Source of the DNA: an uncultured Spirochaetales bacterium
GTDB lineage: Bacteria > Spirochaetota > Spirochaetia > Treponematales > Treponemataceae
NCBI GenBank assembly: GCA_946061495.1
Contig: CAMGSV010000015.1
Span: 1-21,566 of the forward strand
Direction of reading: 5' to 3'
DNA: 21,566 nucleotides
Part shown: one piece after another, positions 1 through 7,901 of the stretch
Layout: each line of letters starts with the position of its first letter
Numbering within the stretch: the stretch's first letter is position 1
Made by a program: the position numbers and the translations under genes
Notes under the pieces: model-generated
What the model was told of the DNA's origin: nothing
Database searches by the model: none
Seen by the model: only the letters and a program-made list of their open reading frames with translations

Positions 1-26
1 AAATTCATAATAGTAATAATAAGGGT

Positions 27-35
27 TGTGGAAAA
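27..35 (-). promoter_or_regulatory. DnaA-box-like 9-mer
   Basis: On the minus strand it reads TTTTCCACA, one mismatch from TTATCCACA. It is identical to the box at 146-154 but in the opposite orientation. Confidence 0.5.
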
Positions 36-115
36 CAGAATAACTTACATAATTCATTATAATATAAATAATTCTGATTATGAAAACCTGAAAATGTTTT
101 TAGTTGTTTTCAACG

Positions 116-124
116 GTTTCCACA
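116..124 (+). promoter_or_regulatory. DnaA-box-like 9-mer (weaker)
   Basis: It reads GTTTCCACA, two mismatches from the DnaA-box consensus. It shares the TTTCCACAG core with the box 30 bp downstream. Confidence 0.4.
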
Positions 125-145
125 GCCGATCAAAAACAGCTCAAG

Positions 146-154
146 TTTTCCACA
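146..154 (+). promoter_or_regulatory. DnaA-box-like 9-mer
   Basis: It reads TTTTCCACA and lies 29 bp from the dnaA stop codon. It is the best-placed box, and its reverse complement is at 27-35. Confidence 0.5.
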
Positions 155-182
155 GTATATTAGCATGTAATGAACAAGTTGT

Positions 183-1676
183 CTAACTATTATGCTTGTA
201 TTCCTTTATTTCCTTTTTGATTATATCCAAGGTATCGTTGAGGCTTTCGTCCACCTGCAGCTGCTTGGTGATGACCTCGCAGGAATGCATGATGGTGGTG
301 TGGTCCTTGCCGAATTCATTGCCAATCTCGGTGAAGGAAAGCTCTGTCAGCTGGTGAATCAGATACACGGCAATGTGACGGGCAAAGGCGATGTTCTTAT
401 GGCGCTTCTTTCCCTTGATGTCTGAATAGGAGATGTTGAAGTAGTCTGCCACCACATGCTGGATGATTTCCGCATTGATTTGGGTGGTGTCCTGGGCAAA
501 CATTTTGGAAATGACCTCCTTAGCCTGGGCTAGGGTGAAATTTCCCTTGGTGATGTCGTAATAGAGGGTGATGCTGTTGAGGCAGGCTTCAAGGTCACGG
601 ACATTTGTCTGGACGCTCTTTGCAATGAGGTCAATTATTTCAGTAGGTAGTTTTTTTCCCTCATGCTCCAGCTTGTGCTGGATGATGGCGGAGCGAACCT
701 CATATTTTGGCATGTGGATGTCTGCGCTGACGCCACGGGTAAAGCGGGACTTGAGACGGTCGGTAATCTGTTTCAGCTCGGAGACGGGGCGGTCACAGGT
801 GAACACCATCTGCTTGTGCTTGTCGTAGAGGGCGTTGAAGGTGTGGAACAGTTCTTCTTGCGTCTTGTCCTTGTCCTCGAAGAAGTGGATGTCGTCTATC
901 AGCAGCACATCTGCGGTGCGGTACTTGTCCTTGAATTTCTTCTCCGAGCGGTCCCGGATTGACTGGGTGAATTCGTTGGTGAAGTTTTCTGCACTGATGT
1001 AGATGACGTTCTTAAAGTTGGTTGATTGGAATATTGAATATCCAATGGCCTTCATCAGATGGGTTTTTCCGAGACCAACGCCACCGTAAATCAAAAGGGG
1101 ATTGTAGGCGGTGCCGGGATTCTTTGCTACAGCCAAAGCGGCATTGAATACGTAGGCATTCTCGTCGCTGGAAATGAAGTTTTCAAAGGTGTATTGCTCG
1201 GAAAGCTCAGGATGAACTTTTTTCACCGCTTCTTGGGGAGTAGGGGAGGGGACTGTTTCCCGTGGAATCGTCTCCTGGGAATAGGTTTCCTGTGGGTGGT
1301 TTTCTTTCTGCGGTTCTTGGGGCCTTTGCTCTTGGAATCTTTGCTGGGGAATTTGGCGGCTTGGGGCAGAATCCGAGAAGGAGATGGAGGATTTCGGTCT
1401 GCTGGAGTTTCTTTCTTCTATTACAACCTCTATGTTCAGATCCAGTCCTGAAATCTCGTAGAAGGTGTTCTGAATCATTGCCAGATAGCCTCTGTTTTTC
1501 ATCTCATTGCGGATGTAATTGGATGCTACAGAAGCTATAATTTTTCCCTCCTGGGAACCAACGTAGTTTATGTTGAACCAAAGGACGAAATCATTTGCTC
1601 TGCCTGCTTCAGTAAGTTCTTGTTTGATTTGTCTGAGGGTTTCTTCCCAAAAAGGTGTATAGTCTGGTGAATTCAT
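183..1676 (-). CDS. dnaA: Chromosomal replication initiator protein DnaA
   Basis: DnaA is the 497-residue initiator ATPase that binds oriC and opens the duplex. Domain I covers about residues 1-90. Domain II (about 91-150) is low-complexity and rich in Pro, Gln and Glu. Domain III carries Walker A GGVGLGKTH at 198-206, Walker B LLIDD ending at Asp261-Asp262, and the arginine-finger region DRLKSRFTRG at about 307-315. Domain IV ends with the DNA-binding signature GKDHTTIMH at 456-464. The ATG at 1676 is chosen because the family begins with a sequence like this one. The frame stays open further upstream, but that extension reads through the promoter and into gyrB and has no homologous character. 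No Shine-Dalgarno sequence precedes the start. A TATAAT lies 6 bp away, which suggests a leaderless mRNA. The gene is divergent from gyrB. Confidence 0.97.
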   Translation of the reverse strand: MNSPDYTPFWEETLRQIKQELTEAGRANDFVLWFNINYVGSQEGKIIASVASNYIRNEMKNRGYLAMIQNTFYEISGLDLNIEVVIEERNSSRPKSSISFSDSAPSRQIPQQRFQEQRPQEPQKENHPQETYSQETIPRETVPSPTPQEAVKKVHPELSEQYTFENFISSDENAYVFNAALAVAKNPGTAYNPLLIYGGVGLGKTHLMKAIGYSIFQSTNFKNVIYISAENFTNEFTQSIRDRSEKKFKDKYRTADVLLIDDIHFFEDKDKTQEELFHTFNALYDKHKQMVFTCDRPVSELKQITDRLKSRFTRGVSADIHMPKYEVRSAIIQHKLEHEGKKLPTEIIDLIAKSVQTNVRDLEACLNSITLYYDITKGNFTLAQAKEVISKMFAQDTTQINAEIIQHVVADYFNISYSDIKGKKRHKNIAFARHIAVYLIHQLTELSFTEIGNEFGKDHTTIMHSCEVITKQLQVDESLNDTLDIIKKEIKEYKHNS

Positions 1677-1682
1677 GCCGAT

Positions 1683-1712
1683 ATTATAATCTACCTTTAC
1701 TTTTTTCTGCAA
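1683..1712 (-). promoter_or_regulatory. dnaA promoter, leaderless type
   Basis: On the minus strand, TTGCAG (1712-1707) is followed after 18 bp by a perfect TATAAT (1688-1683). Only six bases then separate it from the dnaA ATG. Transcription starting about 7 bases after the -10 box would begin at or next to the A of the ATG. Confidence 0.6.
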
Positions 1713-1788
1713 TATAGGTATAATCTTATTTATTGAAAACGACACTTCTTTATTGAAATCATTATATATTTCATGGCTAATTGCTTTT

Positions 1789-1799
1789 AAGGAAAAGAA
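1789..1799 (+). promoter_or_regulatory. gyrB ribosome binding site
   Basis: AAGGAA a few bases before the ATG at 1800 supports that start. The rest of the 123-bp dnaA-gyrB intergenic region is AT-rich. No convincing -35/-10 pair for gyrB was found there. Confidence 0.6.
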
Positions 1800-3707
1800 A
1801 TGAGTGCAAATTATTCTGCTTCCAATATTACTGTGTTGAAAGGACTGGAGGCTGTTCGGAAAAGGCCTGGTATGTACATTGGTTCTACTGGGCCAGACGG
1901 ATTGCATCACTTGGTGTATGAGGTTGTAGACAATTGTATTGACGAGGCAATGGCTGGTTTCTGTGATACCATCTATGTTGTCCTTGAAAAAGACGATGTT
2001 GTTCGTGTTGAGGATAATGGACGTGGTATTCCGGTGGATATCCACCCTGGAGAAGGAATCAGTGCCTTGGAGCTTGTTTTGACACGACTTCATGCCGGTG
2101 GTAAATTCGACAAGGGCTCCTACAAGGTTTCCGGTGGTCTTCACGGTGTTGGTGTATCTTGCGTCAATGCCCTTTCCACCTGGCTTGAGGCTACAGTGGA
2201 AAAGGATGGTAAGAAGCACTTCATGGAATTCCGTGTTGGTGAGACGGTGGCTCCCGTAAAGGAGATTGGAGCCTCTGACCGCCGGGGAACAACCATCCGC
2301 TGGAAGGCAGATCCCTCCATCTTCACCGAGACCACCACCTACAACTTTGATGTGCTGTGTGGCCGCCTCCGTGAGCTGGCCTTCCTGAACAATGGCATCA
2401 AGATTTATTTCCGTGATGAGCGACTTACCAATCCCAAGGAGGTGCTCTTCCAGTTCGAGGGAGGCATCCGTCAGTTTGTCACCTACTTGAACGAGGGACG
2501 AAAGACCATTCCTGAGGAGCCTGTATTTATTTCCGGCGAGCGGGACGATGTGCAGGTGGAGGTTTCTCTTCAATATAATGATGGTTACAACGAGAACATC
2601 CTTTCCTTTGTGAACGACATCAATACAAAGGAGGGTGGAACCCACCTGGAGGGATTCAAGGCTGCCCTCACCACGGTGATGAATGAATTCCTGAAGAACA
2701 ATGCCAAGCTGCTGAAAAAGATGGACAAGGAAGAGAAACTCACTGGTGAGGATGTGCGGGCTGGACTTACTGCCGTCATTTCAGTGAAGGTGCCGGAGCC
2801 ACAGTTTGAGGGGCAGACAAAGACAAAGCTGGGAAACACTGAGGTGCGTGGAATTGTCATGTCCTTGGTGAACGAGCAGCTGACCCTCTTCTTTGAGCAG
2901 AATCCCCGAACCATCGAGCACATTCTGGAAAAAGCTGTGGCGGAAGCCGCCGCCCGCATTGCAGCCCGCAAGGCCAAGGAAGCCACCCGCCGCAAAACTG
3001 GTATGGACAGCTTTGGCCTGCCGGGAAAGCTGGCGGACTGCTCCTCAAAGAATCCTGAGGAATGCGAGGTATACATTGTAGAGGGAGACTCTGCAGGTGG
3101 TTCTGCCAAGCAGGGCAGAAATCCCAAGATTCAGGCAATCCTTCCCTTGTGGGGAAAGATGCTGAACGTGGAGCGCACCCGCATAGACAAGGTCATCAAC
3201 AATGACAAGCTGCAGCCGGTCATCGCTTCCTTGGGAACGGGAATCGGCAAGGACTTCAACATCGAGAAGCTGCGCTACCACAAGATTATCATTATGGCGG
3301 ATGCTGACGTGGACGGCTCCCACATTTCCACCTTGCTGCTGACCTTTTTCTTCCGCTACATGCCCCAGCTCATCGAGCAGGGCTACGTGTATATCGCCAT
3401 GCCGCCCCTGTACAAGATAAAGCATGGGAAGAAGGAGCATTATGTCTTCTCCGACGAGGAGCGGGACCAGGTGCTGAAAACCATCGATGGAAAGGCTGAT
3501 GTGCAGCGGTACAAGGGCCTTGGTGAGATGGAGTGGAAGGAGCTGAAGGAAACCACCATGGATCCTGCCAACCGCAAGATGAAGCGGGTGCAGTTGACTG
3601 ATGCCGTGGAGGCAGACCATATCTTCAGCACCCTCATGGGAGAAGAAGTGGAGCCTCGCCGCAAATTTATAGAAGAGAATGCCGTTTACGCCACCTTGGA
3701 TGTGTAA
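1800..3707 (+). CDS. gyrB: DNA gyrase subunit B
   Basis: GyrB is the ATPase subunit of DNA gyrase, which introduces negative supercoils as an A2B2 complex. At 635 residues it is the usual length for the short (non-proteobacterial) form. The GHKL ATPase domain shows the catalytic Glu41 in YEVVDN, DNGRG at 72-76 and the glycine-rich lid GGLHGVGVS at 112-120. The TOPRIM domain has EGDSAGG starting at Glu428, and the metal-binding DADVD at 501-505. The C-terminal YKGLGEM motif is present. An AAGGAA ribosome site supports the ATG. The gene is followed 29 bp downstream by gyrA, so the two are presumably one operon. It diverges from dnaA, as in Borrelia. Confidence 0.97.
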   Translation: MSANYSASNITVLKGLEAVRKRPGMYIGSTGPDGLHHLVYEVVDNCIDEAMAGFCDTIYVVLEKDDVVRVEDNGRGIPVDIHPGEGISALELVLTRLHAGGKFDKGSYKVSGGLHGVGVSCVNALSTWLEATVEKDGKKHFMEFRVGETVAPVKEIGASDRRGTTIRWKADPSIFTETTTYNFDVLCGRLRELAFLNNGIKIYFRDERLTNPKEVLFQFEGGIRQFVTYLNEGRKTIPEEPVFISGERDDVQVEVSLQYNDGYNENILSFVNDINTKEGGTHLEGFKAALTTVMNEFLKNNAKLLKKMDKEEKLTGEDVRAGLTAVISVKVPEPQFEGQTKTKLGNTEVRGIVMSLVNEQLTLFFEQNPRTIEHILEKAVAEAAARIAARKAKEATRRKTGMDSFGLPGKLADCSSKNPEECEVYIVEGDSAGGSAKQGRNPKIQAILPLWGKMLNVERTRIDKVINNDKLQPVIASLGTGIGKDFNIEKLRYHKIIIMADADVDGSHISTLLLTFFFRYMPQLIEQGYVYIAMPPLYKIKHGKKEHYVFSDEERDQVLKTIDGKADVQRYKGLGEMEWKELKETTMDPANRKMKRVQLTDAVEADHIFSTLMGEEVEPRRKFIEENAVYATLDV

Positions 3708-3736
3708 ATCCTAAGGAAGCTGATTGAGGATATATT

Positions 3737-6187
3737 ATGGAAGAAATACAGACACCGGAAGGTGGAACACTTATTCCCGTCTCCATTGAGTCGGAGATGA
3801 AAAAGTCCTACATCGACTACTCAATGTCCGTCATTGTGAGTCGTGCCCTGCCAGATGTGCGGGATGGACTCAAGCCCGTTCACCGGCGTATTCTCTACGC
3901 CATGAACGAGGAGGGCCTGCACTACAATGGCAAAACCCGCAAGTGCGCCACAGTGGTTGGTGACGTGCTGGGACGTTACCATCCCCACGGAGACGCTTCT
4001 GTCTACGATGCCTTGGTTCGTTTGGGCCAGCATTTTTCCATCCGCTACATGCCCATCCACAAGCAGGGTAACTTCGGAGGAATAGACGGAAGTCCCGCCG
4101 CTGCCTACCGATACACCGAGTCCAAGATGTCCACCATTGCAGAAGAGATGGTGGCCGACATCAAAAAGGACACGGTGGATTTTGTTCCCAACTTTGACGA
4201 CACCCGCCAGGAGCCTACGGTTCTTCCGGGAAAGTTTCCCTTTCTGCTGACCAATGGTTCCAGTGGAATTGCCGTCGGTATGGCCACCAACATGCCTCCC
4301 CACAATCTGCGGGAGGTTTGCTCCGCAATCTGTTCCTACATCGACAATCCTGAGATTTCCATAGATGACCTTTGCGACATTGTGAAGGGGCCGGACTTTC
4401 CCACTGGCGGAATCATCTTTGGCAAGCGGGGAATTCGCCAGGCCTACAAGACGGGTAGGGGAAAGGTGCTCATCCGGGGTCGCTTTACCATCGAGGTGGA
4501 CAAGAAGGGAAAGGAGACCATCGTCTTCACTGAAATTCCCTACCAGGTTCGTACTGATGATTTATGCAAGCGTATCGGCGAGCTGGCCCGGGACAAGGTG
4601 ATTGAGGGAATCGATTCGGTGAACGATGGTTCTGCGGGGGACGATGTGCGCATTGTCATCGGACTCAAGCGGGGTGCCATTGCCAAGGTGGTGCTGAATC
4701 AGCTCTTCTCCAAGACAGCCTTGCAGTCATCCTTCGGCGTCATAAATCTGGCCCTGGTGAAGGGTCGTCCCGAGGTGCTGACCCTCAAGAGTCTGATTCA
4801 GTACTTTGTGGAGCATCGCCAGGATGTGGTGACCCGCCGCACTCGCTATGAACTGCGAAAGGCCGAGGAGCGAGCCCATATCCTGCGGGCATTGATTGTT
4901 GCCATCGACAACATTGATGAGGTCATCAAGATAATTCGTGGTTCACGGGATACTCAGTCTGCCAAGAACGCCTTGATGGAGCGGTTCGGCTTTGATGATG
5001 TGCAGGCTCAGGCTATTGTGGACATGCAGCTGAAGCGACTTACAAGTTTAGAGATTGAGGATTTAAGGAAGGAATTGGAGGAAATAGAAGCTCTCATCCT
5101 CCACTTGAAGGACTTGCTGGCCCATCCTGAAAAGATTCTGGCTCTCATCAAGGAGGAGACCCAGGATTTGGCTCACAAATATGGCGATGAGCGCCGTACT
5201 GACATTGTGGCCGATGAGGTGGAGCAAATCAATATTGAGGATCTCATCAAGGAAGAGGAGATGGTGGTTCTCATCTCCAACTTGGGCTACATCAAGCGGC
5301 TTCCTGTGACGGCCTACAAGACCCAGGGAAAGGGCGGCAAGGGAAGCAACAGTGCCAAGCTGGTGGAGGATGATTTCATCAATCAGATTTTCATCGCCTC
5401 CACCCACGACTATGTCATGTTCATTACCAACGAGGGAAAGGGCTACTGGCTGAAGGTGCATGAGATTCCAGAAGCCGGTCGTGCCTCTCGTGGTTCCCAT
5501 ATCAAGGGCTTGCTGACGGTTTCTCCCAATGAGGAGATTACCACTGTTGTAAGCCTCAAGGAATTCAGTGACGAGCAGTATGTCTTTATGGCTACTGCCG
5601 GTGGTGTGGTGAAGAAGGTTCAGACCAGCCAGTTCAGCAATGCCAAGACGAGGGGCATCATCGCCATCAAGCTGGACGAGGGAGACAAACTGGTGGCGGC
5701 CCTGCTTTCCACCGGCAACGATGACCTTGTGCTGATTTCACGGCAGGGTCAGGCTCTCCGCATGAACGAAACCTCTGTGCGGCCCATGGGTCGTGCTGGC
5801 CGTGGTGTCAGTGGATTGCGTCTCTCCCAGGGAGACGAGTTGGCCGCCGCACTCCGCGTGGTGGAAGAGGAGAACATGATGCTGCTGACGGAGAATGGTG
5901 CCGGTAAGCGGGTCGGTTTTGATGAGTTTGCTGTCCATGGTCGTGGTACTGGCGGTCAGCGGGTTTATGGTGTTTCAGAAAAGACTGGTGAGATTATTGG
6001 TGCCATCAATGTGGCCGATACTGACGAGATTGTCTGTATCACCAGTCAAGGAAAGTCTCTGCGGGTTGCTGCTAATTCTGTGGCAAAGCAGGGAAGAGGT
6101 GCTTCTGGTGTAAAGGTGTTCAACATCGATCCACCGGACATCGTCATTGGACTTGATAGGGTTCCCAGTGATGAAAATGAGGATTAA
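3737..6187 (+). CDS. gyrA: DNA gyrase subunit A
   Basis: GyrA is the DNA breakage-reunion subunit of gyrase, 816 residues. The N-terminal half has the invariant region around ALPDVRDGLKPVHRRILY (37-54) and the catalytic Tyr126 in AAYRYTE. The C-terminal beta-pinwheel includes QGKGGKG, a variant of the GyrA-box QRRGGKG that allows DNA wrapping and marks gyrase rather than topoisomerase IV. The quinolone-determining loop reads HPHGDASVYD at 82-91. The position equal to E. coli Ser83 is therefore Ala87, while the acidic residue (Asp91) is retained. A GAGG ribosome site precedes the ATG. The gene is the second of gyrBA and is followed by a strong terminator. Confidence 0.97.
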   Translation: MEEIQTPEGGTLIPVSIESEMKKSYIDYSMSVIVSRALPDVRDGLKPVHRRILYAMNEEGLHYNGKTRKCATVVGDVLGRYHPHGDASVYDALVRLGQHFSIRYMPIHKQGNFGGIDGSPAAAYRYTESKMSTIAEEMVADIKKDTVDFVPNFDDTRQEPTVLPGKFPFLLTNGSSGIAVGMATNMPPHNLREVCSAICSYIDNPEISIDDLCDIVKGPDFPTGGIIFGKRGIRQAYKTGRGKVLIRGRFTIEVDKKGKETIVFTEIPYQVRTDDLCKRIGELARDKVIEGIDSVNDGSAGDDVRIVIGLKRGAIAKVVLNQLFSKTALQSSFGVINLALVKGRPEVLTLKSLIQYFVEHRQDVVTRRTRYELRKAEERAHILRALIVAIDNIDEVIKIIRGSRDTQSAKNALMERFGFDDVQAQAIVDMQLKRLTSLEIEDLRKELEEIEALILHLKDLLAHPEKILALIKEETQDLAHKYGDERRTDIVADEVEQINIEDLIKEEEMVVLISNLGYIKRLPVTAYKTQGKGGKGSNSAKLVEDDFINQIFIASTHDYVMFITNEGKGYWLKVHEIPEAGRASRGSHIKGLLTVSPNEEITTVVSLKEFSDEQYVFMATAGGVVKKVQTSQFSNAKTRGIIAIKLDEGDKLVAALLSTGNDDLVLISRQGQALRMNETSVRPMGRAGRGVSGLRLSQGDELAAALRVVEEENMMLLTENGAGKRVGFDEFAVHGRGTGGQRVYGVSEKTGEIIGAINVADTDEIVCITSQGKSLRVAANSVAKQGRGASGVKVFNIDPPDIVIGLDRVPSDENED

Positions 6188-6238
6188 TTAAGAATGATGT
6201 TTATGAGGGGATGAACTTCATTCTTTTCACATCAGGCT

Positions 6239-6281
6239 GGGGCGAATACCATTGGTGTCATTGGTATTCGCCCCATTTTTT
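6239..6281 (+). terminator. Rho-independent terminator of gyrBA
   Basis: A 13-bp perfect stem (GGGGCGAATACCA paired with its complement at 6262-6274) has a 10-base loop and is followed by ATTTTTT. A weaker 8-bp inverted repeat (AAGAATGA / TCATTCTT) lies just before it at 6190-6225. Confidence 0.9.
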
Positions 6282-6296
6282 GTTTCACGTGAAACA
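6281..6296. promoter_or_regulatory. parS: parS centromere site 1
   Basis: This is a perfect match to the 16-bp palindromic consensus TGTTTCACGTGAAACA bound by ParB. Its first T is the last T of the gyrA terminator tail. Confidence 0.92.
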
Positions 6297-6373
6297 ATTT
6301 TACTATCAATTGAATATTAATCCTAAACAGTCTAGGCTGGAGTATCCACTAAAATAAATTTGTTTAGAATAAT

Positions 6374-6389
6374 TGTTTCACGTGAAACA
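6374..6389. promoter_or_regulatory. parS: parS centromere site 2
   Basis: This is a second perfect 16-bp parS palindrome, 93 bp from the first. It ends 3 bp before the A-run of the argA terminator. The 77 bp between the sites is AT-rich and has no other feature I could identify. Confidence 0.92.
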
Positions 6390-6392
6390 TTC

Positions 6393-6423
6393 AAAAAAAA
6401 TAGGGAATCCAGATTGGATTCCC
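6393..6423 (-). terminator. Rho-independent terminator of argA
   Basis: On the minus strand, GGGAATCC and GGATTCCC form an 8-bp stem with a 5-base loop. A run of eight T follows. It lies 8 bp after the argA stop codon. Confidence 0.85.
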
Positions 6424-6430
6424 ATTGATA

Positions 6431-7774
6431 TTACAGTTTTTTTCTGAAAAGCTTTGAACCACGGGAAGGTGACCATTGTTCCCTGCGTTTAGGAGGCAAG
6501 GTGGAAATCTCATCCGGAACAAAGCCCTGCATTTCAAACCAGTCTGCTGTGCGAGTGGTGAGGATGAAGACGCTTTTTGCCTGTTGCTTCTGGGCGCGGT
6601 TAAGGAGATTTTCCATCATCTTTGGGCCGATTCCAAGATGGGAGCAGACAGGATCCACTGCCACGGAGGCAATTTCAGCCTGGTAGTCGTTGTAGAGGTG
6701 GAGGGCAGCACATCCTTTGATTCCATCGTCCAGCTCATAGACAATGTAGTCGTTGAAGGTGGCTGCGAGGCTCTGTTCTGTCCGTGGTAAAAGAATTCCT
6801 TCCTCCACAAAAGGTCGGATAAGATTCAGTATGGCGGGAATATCCTCCACTGTCATTTCCCGAATACGTCCGTAGTCGTTCTTGTAAATCATGGTGCCGC
6901 ATCCCAGGTTGGAGAAAATCTCACAGGGAAGGGTTCCGTCAATGAGTCCATCCAGAATATGGACACGGGAAACTCCCGATGTACAGGCTTTGATGCCGAT
7001 ACGAATCAGTTGGAGAATCTTTTCTTTCTGGATGGAGAAATCTTCCTGGTGGCTTGAGTTGAGGGAAAGAATCTGGTTAGCCTCGTTTATGTTCAAGGCG
7101 GGGATGTCTCCTGATGGGGAGCGGGAGATTTCTGGCGGTATGATGAGGTCTGGTTCTTTCAGCTGACCATTGGGCAGCAGAAAAAAAAGTTTGTCTGCCT
7201 GGAGACGCTGGGCAATTTCTGCCGCTAGCTCTACGGAGGAAATGTTGTAGGGTTTTCCGGCCAAGCTCCAACCAATGCAGGGAAAGATGGGAATAAATTG
7301 GTCCTCAAGAATGGTACGGATGGCATCAGTCTGAATCTTGTCTATGTCTCCTGCTGCAGAAAAATCTATGCCGTCCAGAATGCCCATGCTGCGGGCACGA
7401 ACCCAGTTTCCAATGACGGCAGTTTTTCCTTCTCCTGCTAGGCTCGTCATAATGCGGTTGGCCACGTCAAAGGCGGCCATCTTGATGAGGGGCAGGCTTT
7501 TCTCATTGGTGAGGCGCACGCCATTCTTCATCCGCCATTCCATTCCTCCTGCGGAAAGCACCTCATCAATTCGCTTTCTGGCACCGGGAATAATCACCAC
7601 TTGGAGGCCAGCCTCGTGGAGCATGGCAATGTCACGAATATGGCTGGTAAAAAGGGGCTGATCAAGGAGCCTGTTGTCAAGATAGATGACAACGGAGGCT
7701 TTCTGGAATTTCTTCATGTACCGAAGTACATCCCGAATATCTTCCGCTTTAGATGCAATTGACTGATTCTGCAT
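6431..7774 (-). CDS. argA: N-acetylglutamate synthase (amino-acid kinase fold plus GNAT)
   Basis: ArgA transfers acetyl from acetyl-CoA to glutamate, the first step of the acetylated arginine/ornithine pathway. The protein has 447 residues, close to E. coli ArgA (443). The N-terminal amino-acid-kinase-fold domain (about 1-290) includes HEAGLQVVIIPGARKRID. In enzymes of this family that domain is the arginine-sensing part. The C-terminal GNAT acetyltransferase domain (about 300-447) starts at GRIREMTVEDIPAILNLIRP and contains FILTTRTADWFEMQGF, a close match to the E. coli C-terminus. The start has no Shine-Dalgarno sequence, and a -10 box lies 6 bp upstream. A terminator follows directly. Pure N-acetylglutamate kinase (ArgB) is excluded by the GNAT domain. 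Confidence 0.92.
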   Translation of the reverse strand: MQNQSIASKAEDIRDVLRYMKKFQKASVVIYLDNRLLDQPLFTSHIRDIAMLHEAGLQVVIIPGARKRIDEVLSAGGMEWRMKNGVRLTNEKSLPLIKMAAFDVANRIMTSLAGEGKTAVIGNWVRARSMGILDGIDFSAAGDIDKIQTDAIRTILEDQFIPIFPCIGWSLAGKPYNISSVELAAEIAQRLQADKLFFLLPNGQLKEPDLIIPPEISRSPSGDIPALNINEANQILSLNSSHQEDFSIQKEKILQLIRIGIKACTSGVSRVHILDGLIDGTLPCEIFSNLGCGTMIYKNDYGRIREMTVEDIPAILNLIRPFVEEGILLPRTEQSLAATFNDYIVYELDDGIKGCAALHLYNDYQAEIASVAVDPVCSHLGIGPKMMENLLNRAQKQQAKSVFILTTRTADWFEMQGFVPDEISTLPPKRREQWSPSRGSKLFRKKL

Positions 7775-7780
7775 GGAGTC

Positions 7781-7809
7781 ATTGTATATAATCAGGATTC
7801 TAAATGCAA
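7781..7809 (-). promoter_or_regulatory. argA promoter, leaderless type
   Basis: On the minus strand, TTGCAT (7809-7804) is followed after exactly 17 bp by TACAAT (7786-7781). Six bases then precede the ATG at 7774. No ribosome site fits in that space. Confidence 0.65.
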
Positions 7810-7901
7810 GAAGCTGAAAACAACGATATTTAATAATAGTAAAGAAATTAAGTATTTATAAAGAAAGGTGAAGTGAGGGAAAATCAGTCTGGTGGTTTCA
7901 G

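Larger units (their letters stand above)
1..182. other. oriC: Putative replication origin (oriC), left part of the intergenic region
   Basis: This is a non-coding, very AT-rich stretch immediately downstream of dnaA. It holds three 9-mers of the type TTTTCCACA or GTTTCCACA, which are one or two mismatches from the DnaA-box consensus TTATCCACA. A run almost free of G and C at about 39-110 could serve as the unwinding element. In Borrelia the origin lies between dnaA and dnaN, with gyrB-gyrA divergent from dnaA. The same arrangement would place dnaN just left of this window, but that gene is not visible here. Function is inferred from position and motifs only. Confidence 0.65.

Noticed and set aside
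183..2645. DnaA as an 820-residue protein with a long N-terminal extension
   Set aside because: The extra frame is antisense to gyrB and crosses the dnaA promoter. Family-typical sequence begins at the ATG at 1676.
3045..3620. Minus-strand ORF opposite gyrB, and similar ones opposite gyrA, pfkA and dapF
   Set aside because: These are antisense shadows of highly conserved coding regions without ribosome sites or recognisable domains.
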